DNA from: JBBQDK01 sp038319625 | GTDB taxonomy: Bacteria > Pseudomonadota > Gammaproteobacteria > JBBQDK01 | DNA length: 12,536 nt | Reading direction: 5' to 3' | Assembly: GCA_038319625.1 (NCBI GenBank) | Contig: JBBQDK010000084.1 | Coordinates: 1-12,536 of the forward strand | Shown: one piece after another, positions 6,587 through 12,459 of the stretch | Position numbering within the stretch: the first letter of the stretch is position 1 | How the letters are laid out: every line of letters begins with the position of its first letter | The notes under the pieces: generated by a model | What the model was told of the DNA's origin: nothing | The model's input: the letters and a program-made list of their open reading frames with translations, nothing else | Database searches by the model: none | Made by a program: the position numbers and the translations under genes

Positions 6587-6602
6587 CTTTGGCTTGCCAA
6601 AG
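6587..6602. promoter_or_regulatory. 16-base palindrome in the divergent region
   Basis: CTTTGGC and GCCAAAG are perfect 7-base inverted arms around TT, nearly midway between the persulfide dioxygenase start (6497) and the typA start (6694). This is the size and symmetry of a dimeric repressor or activator site. It lies about 50 bases from either candidate -10 box. Function is inferred only from symmetry and position. Confidence 0.4.
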
Positions 6603-6632
6603 CAACGGCCCGGCCCGGATAAACTTTAGTCC

Positions 6633-6661
6633 ATGACTGAGGTGTGGCAATAGGTTATACT
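6633..6661 (+). promoter_or_regulatory. putative sigma-70 promoter of typA
   Basis: ATGACT (6633-6638, 4/6 to TTGACA) and TATACT (6656-6661, 5/6 to TATAAT) have an ideal 17-base spacer. Transcription from about 6668 would give a leader of some 25 bases before the GTG start at 6694. This is the best promoter match in the window. Confidence 0.6.
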
Positions 6662-6693
6662 TGGCGGTCTTTTTATCTCGCAGGCCCACCGAC

Positions 6694-8508
6694 GTGATCC
6701 AGAAGCTCCGTAACATCGCCATCATCGCCCATGTCGATCATGGCAAAACCACCCTGGTCGACAAGCTGTTGCAGCAGTCCGGTACCCTGGATGCGCGCAG
6801 TGCATCCCCCGAGCGGGTGATGGATTCCAATGACCTGGAGCGTGAGCGCGGCATCACTATTCTGGCCAAAAACACCTCCATCATGTGGAACGACTACCGC
6901 ATCAATATCGTCGACACTCCCGGCCATGCCGACTTCGGCGGCGAAGTCGAGCGTGTGCTGTCGATGGTCGATTCGGTATTGCTGCTGGTCGACGCCGTCG
7001 ATGGCCCCATGCCGCAGACCCGTTTTGTCACCCAGAAGGCCTTCGCCATGGGTTTCAAACCCATCGTCGTCATCAACAAGATCGACCGCCCCGGCGCCCG
7101 CGCCCACTGGGTACTGGATCAGACCTTCGACTTGTTCGACCGTCTCGGCGGCACCGACGAACAACTCGATTTCCCGGTGGTGTATGCCTCCGCGCTGAAC
7201 GGCTATGCCGGACTGGATGAGAGCGTGCGGGAAGGCGACATGACGCCATTGCTGGAAACCATCATCCAACATGTCTCGGCGCCACAAGTCGATCCGGACG
7301 GTTCTTTGCAATTACAGGTCAGCTCCCTGAGCTACAGCAGTTACGTCGGCGTCATCGGCATCGGCCGCATCGCGCGCGGCAGAGTGAAGAGCAATTCACA
7401 AGTCGTGGTCGTGGATCGCGAAGGCAAGCGCCGTAATGCACGTATATTGCAGATTTTCGGCTTCCACGGGCTTAACCGCGTTGAAGTACCCGAGGCACAG
7501 GCCGGCGACATTATCGCCTTCACCGGCATTGAAGGCTTGGGCATCTCCGACACACTGTGCGATCCGGCCAATGTCGAAGCCCTACCGGCGCTGTCAGTGG
7601 ACGAACCGACCGTGAGCATGACGTTCCAGGTCAACAACTCACCCTTCGCCGGCAAGGAAGGTAAGTACGTGACCAGCCGCCAGATCCGCGAACGTCTGCA
7701 GCGCGAGCTGATCCACAATGTTGCGCTGCGCGTCGAGGACACCGCTGACCCGGACAAATTCAAGGTTTCGGGCCGCGGCGAACTGCATCTGTCCATCCTT
7801 ATCGAGAACATGCGCCGTGAAGGTTACGAGTTGGGCGTATCGCGCCCCGAGGTCATCCTCCGGGAAGTCGACGGCGAGACCTGCGAACCGTATGAAACGC
7901 TGACCATCGACGTCGAGGAACAGCATCAGGGCTCGATCATGGAGCAGCTTGGCATCCGCAAGGGTGACCTCAACGACATGGTCCCCGACGGCAAGGGCCG
8001 GGTGCGTATGGATTACACCATTCCGGCGCGCGGCCTGATCGGCTTCCAGACTGAATTCATGACCCTGACCTCCGGCACCGGCCTTCTCTATCACGTGTTC
8101 TCGCATTACGGGCCGGTGAAGAAAGGCGGTATCGGCGAGCGCATCAATGGCGTGTTGATCTCTAACGGCGTTGGCAAGGCACTGGGTTACTCCCTGTTCA
8201 ACTTGCAGGAACGCGGCAAGCTGTTCCTCGGTCATGGTGAGGAGGTCTATGAAGGCATGGTCATCGGCCTGCATTCGCGTGATAATGACTTGGTCGTAAA
8301 TCCGCTCAAGGGCAAGCAGCTCACCAACATCCGTGCCGCCGGCACCGATGAGAACATCATCCTGGTACCGCCCATCCGCCATACTCTTGAACAGGCGCTG
8401 GAGTTCATTGATGACGATGAACTGGTCGAAGTGACCCCCAAATCGATCCGTATCCGCAAGAAGCAGTTACTCGAACACGAGCGCAAAAAGGCATCGCGCT
8501 CAGCGTAG
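6694..8508 (+). CDS. typA: ribosome-associated GTPase TypA/BipA
   Basis: TypA (BipA) is a translational GTPase related to EF-G and LepA that binds 70S ribosomes, helps 50S assembly at low temperature and affects stress responses. The 604-residue protein (E. coli 607) has G1 AHVDHGKT at 12-19, RGITI at 52-56, G3 DTPGH at 74-78, G4 NKID at 128-131 and G5 SAL at 166-168. The middle domains show SSYVGVIGIGRI and SGRGELHLSILIENMRREGYEL. The C-terminal BipA-specific region includes DVEEQHQGSIME, RGLIGFQTEFMTLTSGTGL and the basic EVTPKSIRIRKKQL end. The start is GTG at 6694, which aligns with the E. coli N-terminus (MIEKLRNIAI); an in-frame TTG at 6661 would add 11 residues but overlaps the -10 box. 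The Shine-Dalgarno is weak (CAGG). It appears to be a single-gene unit. Confidence 0.98.
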   Translation: MIQKLRNIAIIAHVDHGKTTLVDKLLQQSGTLDARSASPERVMDSNDLERERGITILAKNTSIMWNDYRINIVDTPGHADFGGEVERVLSMVDSVLLLVDAVDGPMPQTRFVTQKAFAMGFKPIVVINKIDRPGARAHWVLDQTFDLFDRLGGTDEQLDFPVVYASALNGYAGLDESVREGDMTPLLETIIQHVSAPQVDPDGSLQLQVSSLSYSSYVGVIGIGRIARGRVKSNSQVVVVDREGKRRNARILQIFGFHGLNRVEVPEAQAGDIIAFTGIEGLGISDTLCDPANVEALPALSVDEPTVSMTFQVNNSPFAGKEGKYVTSRQIRERLQRELIHNVALRVEDTADPDKFKVSGRGELHLSILIENMRREGYELGVSRPEVILREVDGETCEPYETLTIDVEEQHQGSIMEQLGIRKGDLNDMVPDGKGRVRMDYTIPARGLIGFQTEFMTLTSGTGLLYHVFSHYGPVKKGGIGERINGVLISNGVGKALGYSLFNLQERGKLFLGHGEEVYEGMVIGLHSRDNDLVVNPLKGKQLTNIRAAGTDENIILVPPIRHTLEQALEFIDDDELVEVTPKSIRIRKKQLLEHERKKASRSA

Positions 8509-8520
8509 CCCCGTCCTGTT

Positions 8521-8553
8521 ACTCCGTACGGAAAAAATTCGTGCGGAGTTTAT
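8521..8553 (+). terminator. probable intrinsic terminator of typA
   Basis: ACTCCGTACG (8521-8530) pairs with CGTGCGGAGT (8540-8549), a 10-base stem with one G-U pair and a 9-base A-rich loop, starting 12 bases after the typA stop. The following tail is only TTTAT, so termination may be partial. Confidence 0.55.
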
Positions 8554-8611
8554 CCTGCGCCACCACTTATACTCTCTGTGGCAGCGTCTTTGCGCCCGCC
8601 CCTTCTTACAG

Positions 8612-8638
8612 ATGAGGATTGAGTGCCTCAATACTCAT
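8612..8638. other. interrupted hairpin downstream of typA
   Basis: ATGAG (8612-8616) and ATTGAG (8618-8623) face CTCAAT (8627-8632) and CTCAT (8634-8638): 11 base pairs with a single internal mismatch and a 3-base loop. A run of six T follows only about 17 bases later (8655-8660), too far for a standard terminator. It could be a weak second terminator or a structured RNA end. Confidence 0.35.
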
Positions 8639-8950
8639 GCAACTGTAACTGACATTTTTTACTATATATTCATAATTATATATTACTTTCCTAATATTGT
8701 TTCGATAGTCTGTCGGGCGATTGCGGCCAAGCTTGTATGTGTGCTGCAACCCGCGCCCAATCTGCCCACGGCTTCCACCAGGATCGACGCTTCATTTTCT
8801 TACACATGAATGTTTGCATCGGCCACTTGCTGGAACAGCAACTCCACTACCACCCGCGACAGGGGCCGTTGCATTACAATTAGCACTGCACTTTGCTATT
8901 GCCGTCCGACATGATAGAAAGAAAATCCGTGTGCTATTGCGAGTCAAGTC

Positions 8951-9670
8951 ATGCAACAAATTCTCATCTTCCGTCACCTCATCAACGAAGGTCCGGGATA
9001 TTTCGCAGAATTCCTGCAACGTCATAAAATTCCATACAGTGTTATCGCCATCGACCAGCACCAGCCGGTCCCCGATTCGCTCGACGATGTCGCTGGACTG
9101 GTCTTCATGGGCGGGCCAATGAGCGTAAACGATCCATTGCCCTGGATCGCGAATGAACTGAGGCTTATTCAGAAGGCCTTTCGGCAGGACCTGCCGATGC
9201 TCGGTCACTGCCTGGGAGGACAACTGATCAGCAAGGCACTCGGCGGCCGTGTCGAACCCAATCCGGTCAAGGAAATCGGTTGGCTACCGGTGAGCATATC
9301 CCGGGATCAGGGCATGCAAGATTGGTTCACGGGACAGCCTGAAAGTTTCGAGGCATTCCATTGGCACGGTGAAACCTTCTCTCTGCCGGAGGGTGCGACG
9401 GTTATCCTGAGCAGCGCCGGATGTCCACACCAGGGCTTCGTCATCGGCAACACGCTGGCCCTGCAATGTCATGTCGAGATGACTGCGGAAATGGTGCACG
9501 ACTGGGCGCTGATCAATGCCAAGGAAATCGCCCGGCCCAGCGCTACCATACAGAGCGCGGCACAGATGAGTGAACACTTGCCAGAACGCATCCAGGCACT
9601 CCATCAGTACGCCGACAGGCTCTATGCGCGCTGGCTGCGCCCAATCTTATCGGCCATGCAAGCCGACTGA
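8951..9670 (+). CDS. stand-alone class I glutamine amidotransferase domain protein
   Basis: The 239-residue protein is a class I (triad) glutamine amidotransferase like the N-terminal domain of GMP synthase, but without a synthetase partner domain. The nucleophile Cys87 sits in the elbow LGHCLGGQLISKALGG (84-99). The other triad residues are His174 and Glu176 in LQCHVEMT, and FHWHGETFSLP lies at 136-146. The oxyanion-type strand FMGGPMSV is at 52-59. About 50 helical residues follow the domain, a tail common in this uncharacterised GMP-synthase-like group. Such proteins are annotated as GMP synthase-like or as gamma-glutamyl-compound hydrolases; substrate is unknown and the neighbours give no pathway clue. 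ATG at 8951 begins right at the first beta strand (QQILIF); the upstream GAG is a poor Shine-Dalgarno. It stands alone on this strand and converges on the ComEA-like gene. Confidence 0.88.
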   Translation: MQQILIFRHLINEGPGYFAEFLQRHKIPYSVIAIDQHQPVPDSLDDVAGLVFMGGPMSVNDPLPWIANELRLIQKAFRQDLPMLGHCLGGQLISKALGGRVEPNPVKEIGWLPVSISRDQGMQDWFTGQPESFEAFHWHGETFSLPEGATVILSSAGCPHQGFVIGNTLALQCHVEMTAEMVHDWALINAKEIARPSATIQSAAQMSEHLPERIQALHQYADRLYARWLRPILSAMQAD

Positions 9671-9679
9671 AGAAATCGG

Positions 9680-9713
9680 ACGGAGCGCACCGGCTAGTGC
9701 CAGCGCGCTCCGT
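9680..9713. terminator. hairpin between convergent genes, possible bidirectional terminator
   Basis: ACGGAGCGC (9680-9688) and GCGCTCCGT (9705-9713) form a perfect 9-base stem, with an inner GGC/GCC pair around TAGT in the loop. It fits exactly between the stop codons of the amidotransferase gene (9670) and the ComEA-like gene (9719). Neither side has a T-run, so it may work as a transcript end or roadblock rather than a standard intrinsic terminator. Confidence 0.5.
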
Positions 9714-9718
9714 GTCGA

Positions 9719-10006
9719 TCAGGGCGGTGCGTTCTTTGAACCACCACCCAAGGACATATTGGCCCGGTTCGACTCCACGGTCTTGGCGCTTATGCCTTTC
9801 ACGCGCGTCAGATCGTCCAGTGATTTGAAGGGCCCGTTCTTGTTGCGGTCGGCGACGATGGCTGCGGCCTTTTTTGGTCCGATGCCTTGCAGTGCCGTAT
9901 TCAAGGTCTGCGCATCCGCGCTATTGACATTGACGGGTCCGGCGGCAACCCAGAGGGGAGAAAACAGCAGAGTACACAACAGCAGCATCCTTACTATGTA
10001 TTGCAT
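9719..10006 (-). CDS. secreted ComEA-like helix-hairpin-helix DNA-binding protein
   Basis: The 95-residue preprotein has a signal peptide (hydrophobic core at about residues 7-20, likely cleavage after Ala22 in WVAA-GP). The mature part starts VNVNSADAQTL and has two helix-hairpin-helix motifs, with LQGIGPKKAAAIVADRNKNG at about 38-57 and VKGISAKTVESNR at about 71-83. This is the ComEA DNA-binding fold. ComEA binds incoming double-stranded DNA in the periplasm during natural transformation, but many short relatives of this size have no shown competence role. ATG at 10006 is chosen because AAGGAGG sits 5 bases upstream, the strongest ribosome-binding site in the window; 18 codons of open frame upstream lack a start with such a site. 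It lies 135 bases after pyrF, on the same strand, with hairpins in between. No other competence gene is here. Confidence 0.9.
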   Translation of the reverse strand: MQYIVRMLLLCTLLFSPLWVAAGPVNVNSADAQTLNTALQGIGPKKAAAIVADRNKNGPFKSLDDLTRVKGISAKTVESNRANMSLGGGSKNAPP

Positions 10007-10010
10007 GACA

Positions 10011-10017
10011 GCCTCCT
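10011..10017 (-). promoter_or_regulatory. consensus ribosome-binding site of the ComEA-like gene
   Basis: On the minus strand AAGGAGG, preceded by a run of A, ends five bases before the ATG at 10006. It fixes the start and places the signal peptide at the N-terminus. It is much stronger than those of the neighbouring genes. Confidence 0.8.
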
Positions 10018-10020
10018 TTT

Positions 10021-10038
10021 TTACCGGATCACCGGTAA
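10021..10038. other. hairpin just upstream of the ComEA-like gene's ribosome-binding site
   Basis: TTACCGG and CCGGTAA are perfect 7-base inverted arms around ATCA. In the minus-strand transcript the hairpin ends a few bases ahead of the A-rich AAGGAGG. It could shield or present the ribosome-binding site, or be a protein-binding site in DNA. Confidence 0.4.
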
Positions 10039-10084
10039 TCCATGGCATGTGCCGCGTCATCGTACTGCGACAGCACGGCTTCCC

Positions 10085-10117
10085 TGATGTTGCACCTGAA
10101 ACACCCGTGCAACATCA
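10085..10117. repeat. 11-base inverted repeat between pyrF and the ComEA-like gene
   Basis: TGATGTTGCAC (10085-10095) and GTGCAACATCA (10107-10117) are perfect inverted copies with an 11-base spacer. It begins 25 bases after the pyrF stop in the direction of transcription. No T-run follows on either strand, so a standard terminator is unlikely; an operator or an mRNA stem-loop is possible. Confidence 0.5.
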
Positions 10118-10141
10118 CATTGATCTTAGCATCGGCGCCGT

Positions 10142-10858
10142 TCAGAGCAATGCGCTAATTTCTGATTCTATTGTAAGTAATGCCTGCATCGGGTCCGACG
10201 CCGCCGTCACTGGCCGGCCGATGACCAGGTAACTGGCACCCTGCTCTATCGCCTCGGCAGGCGTCATGATCCGGCGCTGATCGTCGGCTTGTGCACTGCG
10301 CGGACGAATGCCCGGAGTCACCAGCAGAAAATCCGCGCCGCGCGCGCTGCGCAGCTCCGGCACTTCACGCGGTGAACACACCACGCCATCCAGGCCGGCC
10401 TGCTGCGCCAAGGCCGCGAGACGTGCAACGTTGAGCTGCGGATCGGCATCCAGCCCGACTTCCAGCAGATCCTGCTCCGCCATACTGGTCAGTACAGTCA
10501 CGGCGATCAGATGACAGGGCCGTCCTGACTTGTCGACCGCCGTGCGCGCCGCCTCCATCATGCGTCGCCCGCCCAATGCGTGCACATTCATCATCCACAC
10601 ACCAAGATCGGCCGCCGCGGCGCAGGCACCGGCAACGGTATTGGGTATGTCGTGAAATTTCAGATCCAGGAACACATCGAAACCGCGGGCGGTGATTTTC
10701 TCGACTAGTGCCGGACCGGCACGGGTAAATAATTCTTTGCCAACCTTCACCCGGCAACGCTCCGGTCGAATACCCGTCACGAAGTCCAGCGCCTGACTGG
10801 CGTCAGAAAAATCGAGCGCCACAATGATGCGTGAACTACCGTCAATAGTTGATTTCAT
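10142..10858 (-). CDS. pyrF: orotidine-5'-phosphate decarboxylase PyrF
   Basis: PyrF decarboxylates orotidine 5'-phosphate to UMP, the last step of de novo pyrimidine synthesis, in the cytoplasm. The 238-residue TIM-barrel protein has IIVALDFSD at 11-19 (Asp16), KVGKELF at 38-44 (Lys38), and the catalytic signature FLDLKFHDIPNTV at 63-75 with Asp65, Lys67 and Asp70. The phosphate-binding end has VTPGIRP and then SYLVIGRPVTAASDP near the C-terminus. These match E. coli Asp22, Lys44, Asp71, Lys73 and Asp76. ATG at 10858 gives a usual N-terminus; only a weak AAAGA precedes it. It follows lapB by 95 bases rather than directly, the gap being an AT-rich island with a TATAAT-like -10 on its strand (10887-10882), so it may have its own promoter. 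lapA-lapB-pyrF order is shared with E. coli. Confidence 0.97.
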   Translation of the reverse strand: MKSTIDGSSRIIVALDFSDASQALDFVTGIRPERCRVKVGKELFTRAGPALVEKITARGFDVFLDLKFHDIPNTVAGACAAAADLGVWMMNVHALGGRRMMEAARTAVDKSGRPCHLIAVTVLTSMAEQDLLEVGLDADPQLNVARLAALAQQAGLDGVVCSPREVPELRSARGADFLLVTPGIRPRSAQADDQRRIMTPAEAIEQGASYLVIGRPVTAASDPMQALLTIESEISALL

Positions 10859-10860
10859 AT

Positions 10861-10913
10861 CTTTATATATCAATATTTAACATTATATATATAATGTTTT
10901 ACTTTATATATCA
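10861..10913. repeat. AT-rich island with 20-base palindrome flanked by 12-base direct repeats
   Basis: AACATTATAT and ATATAATGTT abut to form a perfect 20-base palindrome (10879-10898). The sequence CTTTATATATCA occurs at 10861-10872 and again at 10902-10913, as direct repeats on both sides. Over 10859-10912 only six of 54 bases are G or C. The interval 10875-10902 has the 11-6-11 layout of a Xer recombination site: arm ATTTAACATTA differs by one base from the E. coli dif XerD arm in reverse (ATTTAACATAA), followed by a TATATA centre. The other arm, TAATGTTTTAC, fits the XerC arm poorly. It could equally be the pyrF promoter region. Confidence 0.55.
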
Positions 10914-10953
10914 GCGCGTGCCGCAACTGTGCAACCGCGGAGCAAGGAAGCGC

Positions 10954-12120
10954 TCACTCGCCAGCTACTCCCTGTATCGGCTTCAAGGTGCTCCAGTACT
11001 TGCAGCCCGGGCATTGCCAGTACATGGACTTGCCGGAGAATCCGCAGTGTTCGCATTGATACACGGGCTTGTCTTCTAGCAGCTTGCCAACCAGATTTCT
11101 GAGCGTGAGCAGATTGTCGCGCGCCACGCCGATGCTACTCGCCAGATTCAGCTCGATCAGCCTTTCCAGCCCGCGCACCGAGGGCCGTTCATTGAGTTGT
11201 GTAGAGATAAATTCCACGGCGCTCTGCTCGCCCTGCGACTGGCGCAGCAATTCGGCGAGTGCCAGCGTGGCGGATATACCCCGGTGTTCGCGTACCAGTC
11301 GCTGCAAATACTCGAACATCAGTTGCGGTTTACCCAGGCGCTGGTAGCTTTCCTGCAAGGGCGCAATCACCTCGGTCAGATAACGTGAATCCTGGTCCTC
11401 GACCTGCAGGTATGCCGCCACCGCCGCCTTGTCATCACCGGCAGCGGTGGCGAGCTGACCTTCAATGAGGCTCGCGCGGACGCAACGCGGATCACCTTTC
11501 AGTGCCCGCTTGACCATCTGCATGGCCTTGGCCGGATCACCCTCATTGCGCGCCTGCTCGGCGAGCTCACAATAATACTGGGCCACGACCGGTTCCAATG
11601 ATATTCCCGTTACTGCCTCCAGACGCCGTTGCGCATGAATCGCCTTGTCCCAATCTTTTTCCTGTTGATAAATATCGACGAGATTGGTGAGCGCGGCCGC
11701 CGTATGGTCGCCCATCTTGATGAGTTCCAGGAACAGGCTTTCAGCACGGTCGAGCAGGCCGGCGCGCATATAGTCCAGGCCCAGCTCCAGTAATCCCTGT
11801 GCGCGCTGCTCGTGATCCAGCGTCGGTCGGGCAATCAGGTTCTGGTGAATGCGAATGGCGCGGTCGACTTCACCGCGACGACGGAACAGATTGCCTAGCG
11901 CCAGATGGGTTTCGACGGTCTCACTGTCGACCTCAACCAGACGCAGAAAGACCTCGATGGCCTTGTCGGGTTGCTCATTGAGGAGATAATTGAGGCCTTT
12001 GAAATAGACCGAGCTCAAATCGTTGATACGACCGGTGTCCTGGCGACTTGCGGAATGTTTTGCAGCCCACCACCCGGAGGCGGCTGCTACCGGCAGCAGC
12101 AGCCACAGCAGGTCGATCAT
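10954..12120 (-). CDS. lapB: lipopolysaccharide assembly protein LapB
   Basis: LapB (YciM) is an inner-membrane-anchored protein that works with FtsH to degrade LpxC and so sets the rate of lipid A synthesis. The 388-residue protein (E. coli 389) has one N-terminal membrane segment (about 3-20), then a long cytoplasmic array of TPR helices, such as YFKGLNYLLNEQPDKAIEVF and THLALGNLFRRRGEVDRAI. It ends in a rubredoxin-like metal knuckle with Cys356, Cys359, Cys370 and Cys373 in CEHCGFSGK and CPGCKYW. ATG at 12120 puts the membrane segment at the N-terminus; the frame open further upstream overlaps lapA and is not coding. It starts one base after the lapA stop (TGA-C-ATG), so the two are translationally linked. 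Confidence 0.97.
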   Translation of the reverse strand: MIDLLWLLLPVAAASGWWAAKHSASRQDTGRINDLSSVYFKGLNYLLNEQPDKAIEVFLRLVEVDSETVETHLALGNLFRRRGEVDRAIRIHQNLIARPTLDHEQRAQGLLELGLDYMRAGLLDRAESLFLELIKMGDHTAAALTNLVDIYQQEKDWDKAIHAQRRLEAVTGISLEPVVAQYYCELAEQARNEGDPAKAMQMVKRALKGDPRCVRASLIEGQLATAAGDDKAAVAAYLQVEDQDSRYLTEVIAPLQESYQRLGKPQLMFEYLQRLVREHRGISATLALAELLRQSQGEQSAVEFISTQLNERPSVRGLERLIELNLASSIGVARDNLLTLRNLVGKLLEDKPVYQCEHCGFSGKSMYWQCPGCKYWSTLKPIQGVAGE

Positions 12121-12121
12121 G

Positions 12122-12397
12122 TCAGTGGCTGTCCCTGGCCGACTCGGTGCCGCCCTTGCGCTGCAGAGTGCGTCGTAGACGTCTGGATTCGAATCGGGCA
12201 CGCCACAGTAATGGCAGGCACACGGCAATGCCCAGCACCGCGCCGCAGGTCAGTGCCAACGTCAGTGCTTGCGATACGGCGAGTTCGATGCTGCCGAAGA
12301 AGAAATTGATACGTACCAAGGCATCGTTTGCCGAGGCCAGTGCCAGACCGACCAGCACCAGCAAGACAAATATTATCACGCCGATCAGGCGTCCCAT
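12122..12397 (-). CDS. lapA: lipopolysaccharide assembly protein LapA
   Basis: LapA (YciS) is a small inner-membrane partner of LapB in control of lipopolysaccharide assembly. The 91-residue protein has two membrane segments, at about residues 4-22 and 42-64, joined by a loop with the family pattern NDALVRINFFFGSIELAVS, and a basic cytoplasmic C-terminus (RARFESRRLRR). ATG at 12397 has GGAG seven bases upstream. It lies 62 bases downstream of ihfB and one base ahead of lapB, the same order as in E. coli and many other gammaproteobacteria. Sequence conservation in the family is modest, so the call depends on topology, size and its place directly before lapB. Confidence 0.93.
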   Translation of the reverse strand: MGRLIGVIIFVLLVLVGLALASANDALVRINFFFGSIELAVSQALTLALTCGAVLGIAVCLPLLWRARFESRRLRRTLQRKGGTESARDSH

Positions 12398-12459
12398 CTT
12401 GCGGCTCCCGGAAGCATCGGACGGTAGACTTCAATGCGTAGCGACAGAAGTGCCCGGCA

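Larger units (their letters stand above)
8509..8950. other. gene-free region with AT-rich island
   Basis: About 440 bases between typA and the amidotransferase gene contain no ORF with coding character. They hold the hairpins listed at 8521 and 8612, and an AT-rich island at 8654-8700 with only six G or C among 47 bases, in sharp contrast to the GC-rich surroundings. Near the right end are possible promoter elements for the next gene: TTGCTA (8893-8898) and TAGAAA (8915-8920) 16 bases apart, or TACAAT (8875-8880) without a good -35. No tRNA, terminal repeat of an insertion sequence or recognisable small RNA is seen. Confidence 0.5.

Noticed and set aside
6498..6725. N-terminal extension of the persulfide dioxygenase
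   Set aside because: It would run through the divergent promoter region and into typA; the residues do not resemble the family, and ATG at 6497 has a good ribosome-binding site.
7639..8382. Open frame of 247 codons antisense to typA
   Set aside because: It is a shadow of the intact, highly conserved typA, without start signals or recognisable motifs.
8612..8809. Possible 65-residue hydrophobic peptide across the AT-rich island
   Set aside because: The Ile/Tyr/Phe-rich part simply translates AT-rich DNA; no ribosome-binding site and no homologue recognised.
8792..9223. Minus-strand frame overlapping the start of the amidotransferase gene
   Set aside because: It is mainly antisense to the coding sequence with the intact catalytic elbow, and has no recognisable domain.
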